This document shows positions 37,701 to 44,190 of a stretch of DNA of 64,000 bases, piece after piece. The notes beneath the pieces are model-generated. The model was not told the origin of the DNA, made no database searches, and was given only the letters and a program-made list of their open reading frames with translations. The stretch comes from Alentia gelatinosa. Its lineage: Eukaryota; Annelida; Polychaeta; Phyllodocida; Polynoidae. The DNA is taken from contig OX465588.1 in assembly GCA_950022655.1 (NCBI GenBank), forward strand, positions 26,645,525 through 26,709,524. The letters are read 5' to 3'. Made by a program: the position numbers and the translations under genes. Each line of letters begins with the position of its first letter. The stretch's first letter is position 1.

Positions 37701-38365
37701 ACCCGCCCTTAAAGGGTTAACTATGTCTCTATGTGCGGGAGCAACTTCAAGCGGATTCGACGAAATTCTACCGTAGTATACCGATATAGTAGGTAAAAAT
37801 AAGACTATTAGTGGCCACTTCAAAATGCAATTAGTATACCCTCTGAATATAGATAAAACTTTACCAATTTGGGATTATTATATAGTTCAAGCAGTGGTAT
37901 TATGGCTGTAGGTAATAAATACGCAGTAAAATTTACGAATGCAGAGGTTCGTCTAATCGTCTATTTTACCAAATATTTGTCACCTACAGACACAGCTAGC
38001 TGTTTTTATATTATCATCTACCTTAAAATAGCCACTCTTTACCTTGGCTTTTGGACCATTTGTTGGGTTTCGCCATTGCACATATTCCGTAATTTACGTA
38101 CATACGCCACCCTGAGTACGGCATAGTACAAACGGCCACGGGTATAACATCTTGAAAGGACATCACATCTGAATACACCAGTTGGCCCTTTGGTTGATTG
38201 TGTAAAGAAAACCCGACTATTCATGTAGCTATTTCTAACTGGGAAATGTAAAAAATTATATAACACAACCTTTCTCCATACAGGGAATATAAGATATTGT
38301 TCACCTGCTTTGTGCCAGTCAGGGTCGGGCCAGCTGAAGAGAACGCGGTAAAGCTGGTCGTCCAT
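12677..38365 (-). CDS. ODC-like PLP fold-III protein lacking catalytic residues (10 exons)
   Basis: Joining complement exons 38305-38365, 28131-28243, 25405-25507, 24661-24737, 22413-22585, 20628-20765, 19673-19838, 16550-16712, 15428-15555 and 12677-12913 gives 452 codons with every intron phase consistent. Length and order match ornithine decarboxylase (about 460 residues). Retained: PFYAVK lysine (K95, equivalent to K69), FDCAS D114 (D88), LVIRL arginine (R154), SFHVGSG H224/S227, LDIGGG (262-264), AEPGR E301/R304 (R277), MGAY Y421 (Y389). Lost: D332 becomes A354 (YYISAS for YYVNDG), and C360-D361 become L392-S393 (GPSLSS for GPTCDG). It therefore probably binds PLP but should not be a normal ornithine decarboxylase. 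Alternatives are a regulator resembling antizyme inhibitor, or an enzyme with another substrate. Known antizyme inhibitors lose PLP contacts, so this pattern differs. The two C-terminal landmarks, IWGP and GDWLIFDDMGAY, make the alignment firm. Confidence 0.88.
12914..15427 (-). other. ODC-like intron 9
   Basis: No coding signal. Holds a degraded copy (14329-14480 and reversed 15036-15175) of the GGCGTATA-rich inverted-repeat family. Confidence 0.5.
14329..15175. mobile_element. Degraded GGCGTATA-rich inverted-repeat element
   Basis: CACTGCATGAAACTAACCAC at 14329 resembles the terminus of the element at 20868. The part at 15036-15175 matches that element's interior in reverse orientation (GGCTGTATTT, CATATACGAGAGGAAATAT). 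Rearranged; limits approximate. Confidence 0.45.
15428..15555 (-). CDS. ODC-like exon 9, D332 position replaced
   Basis: Acceptor TTGTATTGTAG, donor ATCAGC/GTAAGT, phase 1 to 0. Encodes AKVDFEYYISASTFGVLQKC, aligned to ODC MYYVNDGVYGSFNC, so the substrate-binding aspartate is alanine here. Confidence 0.88.
15556..16549 (-). other. ODC-like intron 8
   Basis: AT-rich. The motif AGAAATACTGTGTGGTCTTA near 16416 repeats one at 15158, so it also holds a scrap of the nearby element. Otherwise nothing recognised. Confidence 0.45.
16550..16712 (-). CDS. ODC-like exon 8 with AEPGR
   Basis: Acceptor ATTGATTGTAG/ATGGCC, donor CAAACAAG/GTGCAG, phase 0 to 1. Encodes MAKPIRAALERMFPPSSGVQ, then VMAEPGRFFVESSLTLA. 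Its first ~85 bases plus the upstream acceptor are the seed of the 110-bp array next to it. Confidence 0.92.
16628..18280 (-). repeat. 110-bp tandem array copying ODC-like exon 8 acceptor and 5' coding bases
   Basis: Fourteen intervals of exactly 110 bases separate TTATAGA landmarks at 16731, 16841, 16951 and so on to 18271. In the gene's sense each unit is TATCTAACTGATTGTAG/ATGGCTAAGCC..., i.e. intron end, acceptor AG and about 85 bases of exon 8 (reading MAKPIRAGLERMF and QVMAKTGRFF). Two unit types, differing at fixed sites (TAGCC/ACTGGACTGGGAG versus TGGTT/GCTCGACTGGAAG), alternate over most of the array, giving a 220-bp higher-order repeat. The true exon is the terminal unit; the far end is the most diverged. 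Confidence 0.95.
18740..18960. repeat. Relic of the GATCATCACGACTATAA repeat
   Basis: Repeats ACGATCATCAAGACTATA, GTGATCACTCATACCTG and TCACAACTATAAAACACTTC. These match the degenerate units at 1190-1620 in the chitin synthase intron. Confidence 0.5.
19490..19629. mobile_element. Miniature element with TA duplication, pogo/Tc1-mariner type
   Basis: 140 bases bounded by CAGTAAACCCCGCTTAAG and its inverted counterpart CTTCTGGGACACC...GGGGTTTTACTG, flanked by TA on both sides. The ends resemble pogo/Tigger termini (CAGT-AAACC-C). It sits 43 bases beyond the exon 7 donor. Non-coding. Confidence 0.65.
19673..19838 (-). CDS. ODC-like exon 7 with HVGSG and GGG motifs
   Basis: Acceptor GATCACAG/TTTCCATG. 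Donor chosen at AGGATG/GTACGA because it is the only GT that joins exon 8 in phase. Encodes SFHVGSGCSDAAAYIANLKN and LQLLDIGGGLYG, the PLP phosphate-binding motifs. Confidence 0.9.
20628..20765 (-). CDS. ODC-like exon 6
   Basis: Acceptor CTCTCTAG, donor GTGAG/GTGAGT, phase 2 at both ends. Encodes KLVIRLAPKIVGDLQFAIRD, then KFGCSPEGATRLLRAA and LALDVVGV, as in ODC KLVLRI... and IDVVGVSFHVG. Confidence 0.92.
20868..21536. mobile_element. Inverted-repeat element rich in GGCGTATA palindromes
   Basis: Ends are CACTGCGCGAAAACCACCAT and ATGGTGGTTTTCGTGCAGTG, a terminal inverted repeat of at least 24 bases with one mismatch. The interior has many copies of GGCGTATA and TATACGCC. No coding frame; a ~670-base non-autonomous element. 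Confidence 0.75.
22413..22585 (-). CDS. ODC-like exon 5
   Basis: Acceptor TTTTAACAAG is weak in its last bases but in phase. Donor GCCAA/GTGAGT. Encodes GELEIAKRCGV, PSNIIFASPVKFPSHLKFAA and DYGVKLMTVQDEGELLKIKR, equivalent to the ODC stretch that includes the antizyme-binding element. Confidence 0.92.
22705..22752. repeat. (AT)n microsatellite
   Basis: Uninterrupted AT dinucleotides followed by GTGTGTG, in ODC-like intron 4. Confidence 0.9.
22753..23559 (-). other. Unique part of ODC-like intron 4
   Basis: AT-rich; a short duplicated phrase (GATCAATAAACGCTGCTATGT, near-identical copies about 50 bases apart at 22840-22910) is the only structure seen. Confidence 0.45.
23560..24600. repeat. 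31-bp minisatellite in ODC-like intron 4
   Basis: About 33 units of CTGACTGCCCTCCTCCATAC then TTACAGGCCTA, with blocks of units repeated as groups. In the sense of the host gene most units contain GGCCTGTAAGTATGG, a good match to a 5' splice site (GTAAGTAT). It lies 60 bases downstream of the exon 4 donor. Confidence 0.93.
24661..24737 (-). CDS. ODC-like exon 4 with PLP lysine
   Basis: Acceptor ATCTCTCAG, donor CTCACAG/GTAAGG. The split codon gives AVKAYDDPAV (Schiff-base lysine in the family), then RLGIGFDCASQ. Phase 1 in, phase 0 out. Confidence 0.93.
25405..25507 (-). CDS. ODC-like exon 3
   Basis: Acceptor GTTATAG/GAGCAG, donor TCTATG/GTAAGT. Encodes EQINYDAFAVFDLGTVIDRV and ends PDIRPFY, equivalent to DAFYVADLGD...PFY of ODC. 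Its acceptor and first ~17 bases are present three times in a 68-bp array. Confidence 0.9.
25487..25690 (-). repeat. 68-bp triplication of the ODC-like exon 3 acceptor
   Basis: Landmarks ACATGAAGGGC, ACATGAATGGCC and ATATGAATGGCC fall 68 bases apart. In the gene's sense the three copies read ...CATGTTATAG/GAGCAGATAAATTACG (true site), CATGTTTCTAG/GACTAGTTAAATCACC and CATATTTCTCG/GAGTAGTTAAATTACG. The two extra copies have an in-frame TAG as second codon, and the outermost also has CG instead of AG. Confidence 0.85.
25691..26268 (-). other. ODC-like intron 2, unremarkable part
   Basis: No coding signal or clear repeat was seen before the tandem duplication that starts at 26269. Confidence 0.4.
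26269..27191. repeat. 463-bp tandem duplication
   Basis: Two adjacent copies (26269-26731 and 26732-27191) start at GGTTGCGCCGCCAAGTAAG and differ at only a few bases (e.g. TTAAGG/TTGAGG, GTACAT/GTGCAT, ATCGTC/ATGGTC). A 64-codon frame is present in both, but nothing shows it is expressed. Confidence 0.93.
27192..27241. repeat. Poly-C / poly-A homopolymer runs
   Basis: Runs of up to about 16 C interrupted by T or A, then nine A, right after the duplication. Exact length is likely unreliable in any assembly. Confidence 0.85.
27242..28130 (-). other. Rest of ODC-like intron 2
   Basis: AT-rich; one reverse copy of the CCATAGGCTTAAC family core at 27987-28006. No gene seen. Confidence 0.45.
28131..28243 (-). 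CDS. ODC-like exon 2
   Basis: Acceptor ATTTCCAG, donor GCTACG/GTATGC, phase 1 to 0. Encodes 38 residues including RRLGVDIIENDAKQELTKMA, which fits the position of the variable strand and helix before the ODC barrel. Confidence 0.75.
28600..29222. other. GC-richer block in ODC-like intron 1
   Basis: Composition departs from its AT-rich surroundings, with frequent CCxGG and CACCCAGC motifs. The 106-codon frame inside is Pro/Leu-rich and not recognisable. Possibly part of a mobile element. Confidence 0.3.
29225..29357 (+). pseudogene. LINE reverse-transcriptase fragment (YTDD box)
   Basis: Reads KNLKLNSEIILYTDDMVLLT, then a helix ending HDWVNNSRL. This is the catalytic F/YxDD motif and following region of a non-LTR reverse transcriptase. 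It is broken off where the piggyBac-like element begins. Confidence 0.7.
29358..29685. mobile_element. piggyBac-like miniature element
   Basis: Begins CCCTTTAAGGGCG after TTA(C) and ends CGTCTTAAAGGG before TTAA. Near the left end are two palindromes GATGCCTTGAGGCATC. The TTAA-type target and CCCTTT terminus suggest piggyBac. Inserted in the LINE fragment. Confidence 0.65.
30038..30097. repeat. 28-bp direct duplication
   Basis: TTGTATCATACAATATCTTT plus TCTCAATG occurs twice in tandem. Confidence 0.85.
30270..30430 (+). pseudogene. Probable LINE C-terminal fragment
   Basis: One frame reads FFVGVKFWNLFNVETQIIEN, resembling the G-xxx-WN-LP motif near the end of many LINE reverse transcriptases. 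Short and uncertain. Confidence 0.35.
30502..30917. repeat. Split direct repeats of DIRS/Ngaro-like element
   Basis: A 93-base sequence (AAGTTGGCGGCTACCGGC...AGACAACCACAC) occurs at 30502-30594 and 30825-30917 with only a base or so different. Non-terminal, split direct repeats next to a tyrosine recombinase are typical of Ngaro and related YR retrotransposons. Confidence 0.8.
30948..31952 (-). CDS. Tyrosine recombinase of DIRS/Ngaro-like element
   Basis: 334 codons, uninterrupted. The catalytic arginine box is ALLRVSHVV, followed by STHSLRHRGTTYL (HxxR) and RGNWKSKAVELYI (W and nucleophile Tyr). It would insert the element's circular DNA without leaving a target duplication. Overlaps the end of the RNase H region by about 55 bases, a usual arrangement in this class. 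The only intact frame of the element. Confidence 0.85.
   Translation of the reverse strand: MYGDSKRYENVLFLPDELKLKLKCEQQFLQVSAISSNTAKVRKGQIKCYTDFCFSISVRPFPATRDSCSLFITHLSGKMKPVSIKNYLSAVSYRHKSLGFPSLAGDFIVNQTMKGIERIFSTPKVEKYPFTPEDLLRLYKLLDLSVYNDIVFWSALVLCFCALLRVSHVVKLQHSLLVSDFCVGVGKITLSLRTSKTSQYGKDPVKIYLRAIPGSPLCPCNFILCMLSSRVHFPNQFLFLEECDGKLVRLNYNSFNARLKYLSFKLGLDDSCVSTHSLRHRGTTYLSRVGMSVLDIQKRGNWKSKAVELYIHDSQATLLQKDAVVANGLQELSI
31898..32508 (-). pseudogene. RNase H region of the DIRS/Ngaro-like element, broken
   Basis: The first piece contains PVVTDSSFSGFGGWCGRD; the second contains VITDNMQVLAMLNTG and IKSEENVLADSLSRL. Between them (about 32150-32215) a frameshift and an in-frame TAG separate the two parts, so the domain is no longer continuous. 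Confidence 0.8.
32570..33580. other. ODC-like intron 1, no feature recognised
   Basis: AT-rich. An 8-C run (32566-32573) marks the edge of the retroelement. Nothing coding. Confidence 0.4.
33603..34150 (-). pseudogene. LINE endonuclease fragment (APE type)
   Basis: Two frames carry LLHYNINSLYPNPDEFRILY, DVIGTTETWLDERFSDD, GGVCCYID and, after a break near 33800, VMYRTPGDN and MGDINLD. These are the order and motifs of the apurinic-type endonuclease domain of non-LTR retrotransposons. The reverse transcriptase does not follow. Confidence 0.75.
34184..35080. other. ODC-like intron 1, no feature recognised
   Basis: AT-rich; short phrases such as TAGGTACCTTACGGC recur loosely (34490-34575). No gene. 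Confidence 0.4.
35085..35349. mobile_element. Inverted-repeat element with CCATAGGCTTAAC core
   Basis: CCATAGGCTTAACATTGGG at 35090 is followed by a foldback: TTTAATCTTGGCCACCG at 35233 pairs with CGGTGGCCAAGATTAAA ending 35349 (25-base stem, one mismatch). CACTCGGCTTCGCCTCATG lies between the arms. Related sequences occur near 49905 and 52780. Confidence 0.6.
35857..36068 (-). CDS. Exon-like frame MGFMYIRGYLSERTPGEILY
   Basis: A possible terminal exon: acceptor TTTACACAG/TGGGATTC, then about 70 codons to a stop. A diverged relative (MGFMYLTGCVSETNPAEILY) lies on the same strand at 50345-50447. Not recognised. Because both copies sit in introns of unrelated genes they are probably parts of a dispersed element. 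Confidence 0.35.
36070..37020. other. ODC-like intron 1, no feature recognised
   Basis: AT-rich; no repeat or coding frame of note. Confidence 0.4.
37025..37170. repeat. ATT/ATC microsatellite with 25-bp direct repeat
   Basis: TTATCATTATTA repeats surround two copies of ACTGCCAACTGCTAGGGTTG plus CAGTA, 62 bases apart. Confidence 0.85.
37343..37716. mobile_element. piggyBac-like miniature element, TTAA-flanked
   Basis: TTAA at 37339-37342 and 37717-37720 bound an element beginning CCCATTCACGGCGGGTGATGCC in essence and ending GTACCCGCCCTTAAAGGG. It has two GATGCCATATGGCATC palindromes and one GATGCCAAAAGGCATC. Same family as 29358-29685. Confidence 0.75.
38305..38365 (-). CDS. ODC-like exon 1 (start codon)
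   Basis: ATG at 38365 opens MDDQLYRVLFSWPDPDWHKA and ends in CAAAGCAG/GTGAAC, phase 1, which joins in frame with exon 2. The N-terminus of this family is variable, so the support is phase agreement and a plausible promoter just upstream, not homology. Confidence 0.6.
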
Positions 38366-38800
38366 GTCTGGTAATATCGGGTGGGAGTTGTGGCTCCACG
38401 GACGATGACTGGAGAGTGCACAGTGAACGCTGGCGCATCTCCTCTTTTATCGTAACTGATCCCCTCACCCCCTCCCTCTGTGTGTGGGTGTTTGTGCGTC
38501 TGTTAGACTTGCTTAAGTCTTTTTTCATTCAATAGATAATACAATCTTCACAATATGAACCCTTCCTTGAACAGGTCCAGGAATCAAATCCTGTATCCTA
38601 GCGAGGAGGGGTGAGGTAGGTGGAGCCTTAGGCATGGGATACAGTCACTATAAAGGACAGTCTATTATCTAACTCCTGATACAAGTGTATCCATAAGAAC
38701 AATATTAAAAGAACATACGCAACGTTCAAAAACGTAACGGGACAGTATTACGCCATGGTCGTGCCGGAGTAATGTGAGATGACGTCATAATTGACTGGCC
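38366..38800 (-). promoter_or_regulatory. Putative promoter region of ODC-like gene, with CRE
   Basis: Upstream of the ATG at 38365. A full palindromic CRE, TGACGTCA, lies at 38780-38787, about 415 bases from the start codon. No convincing TATA box. Assignment is by position. Confidence 0.45.
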
Positions 38801-39190
38801 AATTAGCAGCGAGGATTTGAGAAAATAGGCAAGACATCAACATGGAGATTTATACGTTCCTAACTGGATTTGCGAACTGATTTGAATCATTACCCCATAT
38901 GCCTGGATAAAAGAAGAGGATGCTGAAGTGGGCTAATACAATTTTATTGAATTTTATAAGGTCTTATTAATATGAATAAGTGATACAACATTATTACTAT
39001 GAAGATTGATAATAAGAAGAATATATAATTGACAGAAGTATGTTTGATGTCAATAATGAGATATTTATGATATAATAAGTATAGTTATTATGAGTTATTA
39101 CATAAGTATGTAATAGAGGTAATAATATAATAACCAAGGAGCCATTATGTACAGAGGGAGAGGTGGGCGGGAAGAAGGGAAGAGGAGAGA

Positions 39191-39796
39191 CTAGGGGTGT
39201 GAGAGAGACTGGATGAGAGACTGATTAACTTGTTTTGAGGTAGAGTTCTTTATATAAGCACAATATATCTCATCTCCTTCTGATCTCCAGCCTCCGTAGC
39301 ATTGAATGTCCAGTTCTGGCACCCCTGCCTGGTATGCCTGTGTGGCGGCAGCCTTACAGAGGCTGTGGAGGGTGTAGGACCTCGGGGGCTGACCCGCGGC
39401 CTCCAGGAGTGCCTCCCATTCCTTTGATAGGGATTGAGAAGTGAGGATGTTCCCGTCTGGCAGCATCAGAAACGGGTCTCAGGGAGAGACCGTAGGCACC
39501 ATCCGTATCATCTCTTTCACCCTGTGTACCGGGCAGAACCTCGAGTCCGCAGCCGGCTGGAGGGTCATCACCTTCTGCTCTCCCACCTGTTGGAGGTTTT
39601 TGCTGGCTTTGATGGTGACCGTCATGTGAGAGTCCGTGGTGGTCACGATTCCACGTGACAGGTGACGTTCCGGGTCGTAGGCACATGCCGAGGGCAGGGC
39701 AACCTCACTCTGCCTCAGTGCCGCATAATATACGATCAGGAACGCGACACGCAGCATTACGTGGAGAGGTGTGGCCCCTAGTCCGGAAAGGATCAC
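39191..39796 (-). pseudogene. Tyrosine recombinase remnant
   Basis: First piece has the arginine box (LRVAFLIVYYAALRQSEVAL). The second has YTLHSLCKAAATQAYQAGVP then GGWRSEGDEIYCAYI. The HxxR motif reads HSLC, so the second catalytic arginine is lost. The pieces lie in different frames. Confidence 0.75.
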
Positions 39797-40267
39797 CTGG
39801 AATACCTACATCGGCACAGGAGGCTTGGCATTCGGCACATAGTGTTTGTTCCTCTTCATGGCCTCGAGGGCGCGCTTTACCCGATAGTCCTCTATGGGGC
39901 CACGTCTCTACCCGTTAGCCATTGGTGCGACTGTATATGAGACAGGTAGTTTGCCACTGGTTGCTGGTGAGGGGGTGTGGTCCACGACATATTCAAGGTA
40001 GGCCATCATGAAACTCACAGTCGGGGCCTCTGGGTCCGCCCCCCATCCTCCTTCAGAACCCGATGAAGGTGGAGACCGCAGACCTCTGGTTGGCGACTGT
40101 GCCGGGGGCACGAGCCTTTGATTGGTGGACAGATGCCCTCTCCTGGAGTGAGCGTAGCACAGGATCTGCAGAAGAGACGGAGGACAGGCACATATGATGC
40201 ATGGGTACATGGTATCACAGGATACAGTTTAGGCCTAGCGACGAAGGATGCAGTTATATCATAGTCA

Positions 40268-40759
40268 TTATGGGAGAGGTGTGCCCTGCTGAGGGTGTTC
40301 GAGACCATGTCCTGCATGTGTGCCTGGATCATCCATGCCTGGTGGGCACACTCCGCGAGGACAGTATTTCGGGCATGCCCAAAGTCGCGGGATGAGTGTG
40401 TGGCCGTTCAAGCCCTCAGCAAACCGGAGGAACCAGTCTAGGTCCTGATGCATCTCCGAATTGATGTTAATATAGTACCCCTTCATGGACCGTAGGGCCT
40501 CGAGAATCTTGCTCACAAATGCCCTCGCCGGTCGGATGTATTTGGAGAAGTGTAGAACCTTCCCAAGGACCGACTGGAGCTGCCTCTTGGTGAGGGACCT
40601 CTTCTTTGCGATGGCGGCGACATGTCCTCGGACATCCTCGAGCTTGGCCTCAGGGATAGGTAGGGTCATGGGGGTGACTTGGATTTTGATCCCCAGCCAC
40701 GTGACCCTCTGGCTGGGGGCTTGTGCCTTGTTGCCATGGGACAAATGGAGGGTCCTCAA
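40268..40759 (-). pseudogene. Reverse-transcriptase remnant of DIRS/Ngaro-like element
   Basis: VTWLGIKIQVTPMTLPIPEA and KKRSLTKRQLQSVLGKVLHF, typical of the region after the catalytic palm in DIRS-type reverse transcriptases. The palm itself was not recognised upstream. Confidence 0.7.
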
Positions 40760-41109
40760 AGGGTCCCAGCATATTTGAGAAGGCCCATTCCTTTTTGATG
40801 AAGTTGTCCACCTGCACAGGGTAGTTGGTGGCGCTCAGGTGGTTGGGTATCCCTTGAGTGTCAGTGCTTAGCCCGAGGTACCTGAGGGGGAAGCTCTACC
40901 GAATGAAGCCAAGAAGCTCCTGCTTCCCCTCCATCCCCGTGAGGTAACGGTCCCAGGCCTCCAGGTTCAGATCCAAAGGGAGCTCGACCCATGACTTGTG
41001 GTGTCACGTGCATGCTGCAGCTCAGTTACGTCACTCGCTGAGCCGCTGGGAGCCGGGGTGTCCTGGTGTCGTGCCAAACCCAGTCACGAGGCGCGTCCAG
41101 CCTGTCTTT

Positions 41110-41950
41110 TTACCCCGGTGTTGGTAGAGGGTATCTGCCCTGTTGGGGTGCCAGCTTCACACTGCTTTGAAGTACGTATCCTGCCTGGGGCATACTGTGG
41201 GGGACCGGTGTGGGTGCAGGCACAGTGTCTTCATACCCATGCCCATATGTGAGCCTCCGGTTGCAGGCATGTACCGAGTGTATGCACTGCCTGACAACCG
41301 AATCACAGAAAATACACATGTGCAGCCACCGGATGCCCCCTTCCTCATGTCCGTTGCGGTGGCAGCGCCCTTGCTGAGTATTGAAGTCCCAGCAGGGGGC
41401 TGTCATGGCTAGCCATACCCTCTCCTCCTGTATCCAGCCGTACTCAGACCAGTACATACGGCCGGCTTCTACCTGATCAAAAATAAAGTTGGACCTCCAG
41501 CACATGGGCATGCCTGGGCATCCACCGAGACCTGTTGGAGGTGCCGAAACATGTGATCCTTGTCATCGGGGTGCAAAGTACGGTCGTCGCTCAGCAGGGA
41601 GAGAAAGCAACTAATATATTCAAACGGCCTGAGGCTGGCCCTGAGTTCTAACTTCTGGTGTAGAGTGTACATGCCATCAGGGTAAATGAACATATACGGT
41701 TTAGAGGTCAATCTACAGGTGTTGAGATCAGAGAGTGAGGAACTCTTACCAGTGGTGCGGTCCTACTGCATGGCCTCACGGTCAAATTCCCATTGTAAAA
41801 ACTGGTCCGATGTGTAGGCATCCCGTAGTTGACGTGGAGGGGGGAGGAGACACTCTGTCTGGTTGTGCGCCCACTCCCGGGTCCATGCGGTGGCGGACAC
41901 CCGTGAGCCACTCTGCCTAAAGACAGACCAGGAGATCTGCATGATGGCGT
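41110..41950 (-). pseudogene. Gag-like remnant
   Basis: Frames 41711-41469 and 41511-41110 give CWRSNFIFDQVEAGRMYW and HMCIFCDSVVRQCIHSVHAC, a zinc-knuckle-like cluster expected in ORF1 of this element class. Assignment rests mainly on order. Confidence 0.45.
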
Positions 41951-43035
41951 CGAGCCTCCTTACTTTATTATAAATTATGTATCTCCTGAAGGTTGAAAAC
42001 ACTTGTGAAGTGTACATATACATGTTTGCTACAAACATAGCAAGTTTGGTGCCTCTGCATGTAATATTTACTGTGATACATGTGGTTCTGTGTGGACATA
42101 GCACACTGGTCATGGGGGCAAGTTTTGGGGTGACGTCCGAAACTTAGATGGGTTCAATGAACGGTATATAATATTATATTAACACTAGTAACTTATGATA
42201 TTTGTATCTCTGTACAGTAGGGATGTATAGCTTTGTGTAGAAGCATTTCTTTTCGAAATTAGATGTGTTATGGCTAGTATAGAGTAATTTATTTTTTTTA
42301 AAAGCTAATTATTTTGTGCTGATAAAATTCACACATGACCTGTCATGACGAACGATATATGTCAAATTACGACTACTTTCGCGAGGGATCTGACATCTGA
42401 CCCAGGCCCCACAACCTGCCACGGTGTGCCGAGTAGGATCAGCTCAAGGTGGTTCATATTCAGTGGTCTGATTTGCTGCTAATCTTGTCAGTCATGTTAA
42501 TCAGGGAGCATTAATTCCATGCTCTCATCGCTTGTTATCACGTATTTGGTTAATTATCCCTTCTCAGCCCATTGGCTTGGTCTATACTGTACCACAGAGA
42601 AGTCATGCTTATTCTGTCTAGTATATTTTTAGAGACTTTACAGACATACATCACTTTAGAGACATACATCACTCGCCATATAAAGTGGGCGTTCTTCCGT
42701 AAAAAACAGTCTGAACTATATACAGACACATTGTATAGACGAAGCGCACAGCTTTAGCCTTTTTATCACCCGGTCCCACCCGACCACCGACCGCCCGCGG
42801 CAGAAAGAATTTTACCACATATATACAGACACATACACAAAAGACATACATATATACGACACCATACATACAATTAGATTGCAACATACTTAGGTATCAT
42901 GTTCCAGGAGCAACAACTGATTTGTTGATCGAAGCCTCTTCTGTATTCTTTTTATCATTTATCCTGAAAACGGTTGAAATAGTCTATTTTTACCTAAAAG
43001 CCATTGTCAACTTTTCCGGGCAGAGCATCGTGTAC
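41951..43035. other. Intergenic, no feature recognised
   Basis: AT-rich; TTTAGAGACATACATCACT-like phrase occurs twice near 42640-42672. No gene. Confidence 0.4.
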
Positions 43036-43039
43036 TCGA

Positions 43040-43990
43040 ACCTCAGATTTCGCGGTTACTTTTGTTTACCTACCACATATAAAACGTTAGAATTCTGTCG
43101 GATCTGCTTAGAATTCCTCCGCCACATAGAGACAGACATGCCAGAAATACGTATGGAGATTGAAGTGTCACTGGAGTATAAATCTCGTGGAGAGAGGAAC
43201 TTGAACCTGTTCCTCTTTTCTGTAGATCTGTACTCAGACATACTTTTTTTTCTTATGATTCGAGCCATGCCGAAAAGTTTAGTTTTCTGATCTATTCTTC
43301 TCATGAGAAACCAATGAGACCTCAACCTTTCGCTGGTTGCCTACTATGCTTGGTCGGATCCGCTTGAAGTTTCTCCCCACATAGGGACAGAGTGAAACAA
43401 ACTTAGGCTTGGAGACTGATAAGCCACGAGAGCGAGAATCTCGTGAAGGGAAAAACTCCAATCTGCTCTTCCTTTATCACTTCTCTACTTAGATGTGCTT
43501 ATTCTCTTATGATATATTTCTAGCCATGCTTAACACAAAAATTTAATGCTGTAGTTTAAGGTTAATGCGAAATGATAACGACAAGTTTACAATGGTTTTC
43601 CGTTCACCCACTAGAGGGCACGACGGCAGTTCAGAATCCTTAGACTGTGGTACATCCCATTGTTGCCAGGGCCAGGGCACACAAGCTCTCAAACGGGATG
43701 GATAGTGTGGGGAGGTGGTAGCCAAATACGAATCAACGAAGTCGCTAGTTACCTACTTCTTATAAACGTTAGAATTTTGTGATATCCGCTTGGAGTTGCT
43801 GCCGTACATAGAGACATAGTGACCCGAACTGGGCCTGGAGACTGAAGGGCCACGAGAGTAAAATTCTTCGTATTGTGACAAAATTAATCCTGCTATTCCT
43901 TTTTCTAGTGCTAGACTCAGATGTGATTCTTGTCTTATGATATATTTGCACCTATATTGAAAACATAAATTAGAACTGTAGTTTTCCAAT
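43040..43990. repeat. Three diverged copies of a ~240-bp repeat
   Basis: Copies near 43040-43290, 43330-43560 and 43750-43990 share TTAGAATTCTGTCGGATCTG / CTTAGAATTCCTCCGCCACA / GGAGA-TGAA-GCCACGAGAG and a following TTCTTATGATT. The 122-codon frame in the first is not conserved in the others. Confidence 0.7.
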
Positions 43991-44190
43991 CCCCTTAGTC
44001 TGAGATCGGTGAACGAGATAAATTGCGCTGGTTGCCAGCAAAAGTAGCTGTGTCACGTGAAATAATAGGAGCAACACTTAAGTTGAGAACTGCAGCCAAG
44101 AGAGGGCACCACCATACGAAACATATTAGAATGGAGGTGGCAGCCAACTCTGACCTGACGAAGTCGCTAGTTTAAAATGAAATCGAAGCT

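Larger units (their letters stand above)
39191..41950 (-). mobile_element. Second DIRS/Ngaro-like element, decayed
   Basis: In the minus sense: gag-like pieces with a Cys/His cluster (CIFCDSVVRQC, about 41950-41110), reverse-transcriptase thumb and connection (40759-40268: VTWLGIKIQV, QLQSVLGKVLHFSKYIRPAR), then tyrosine recombinase pieces (39796-39191). Stops and frameshifts break every part. GC content is higher than its surroundings. Confidence 0.75.

Noticed and set aside
12677..38365. Calling the gene a functional ornithine decarboxylase
   Set aside because: The substrate and catalytic positions D332, C360 and D361 are replaced, although the rest of the fold and PLP site match.
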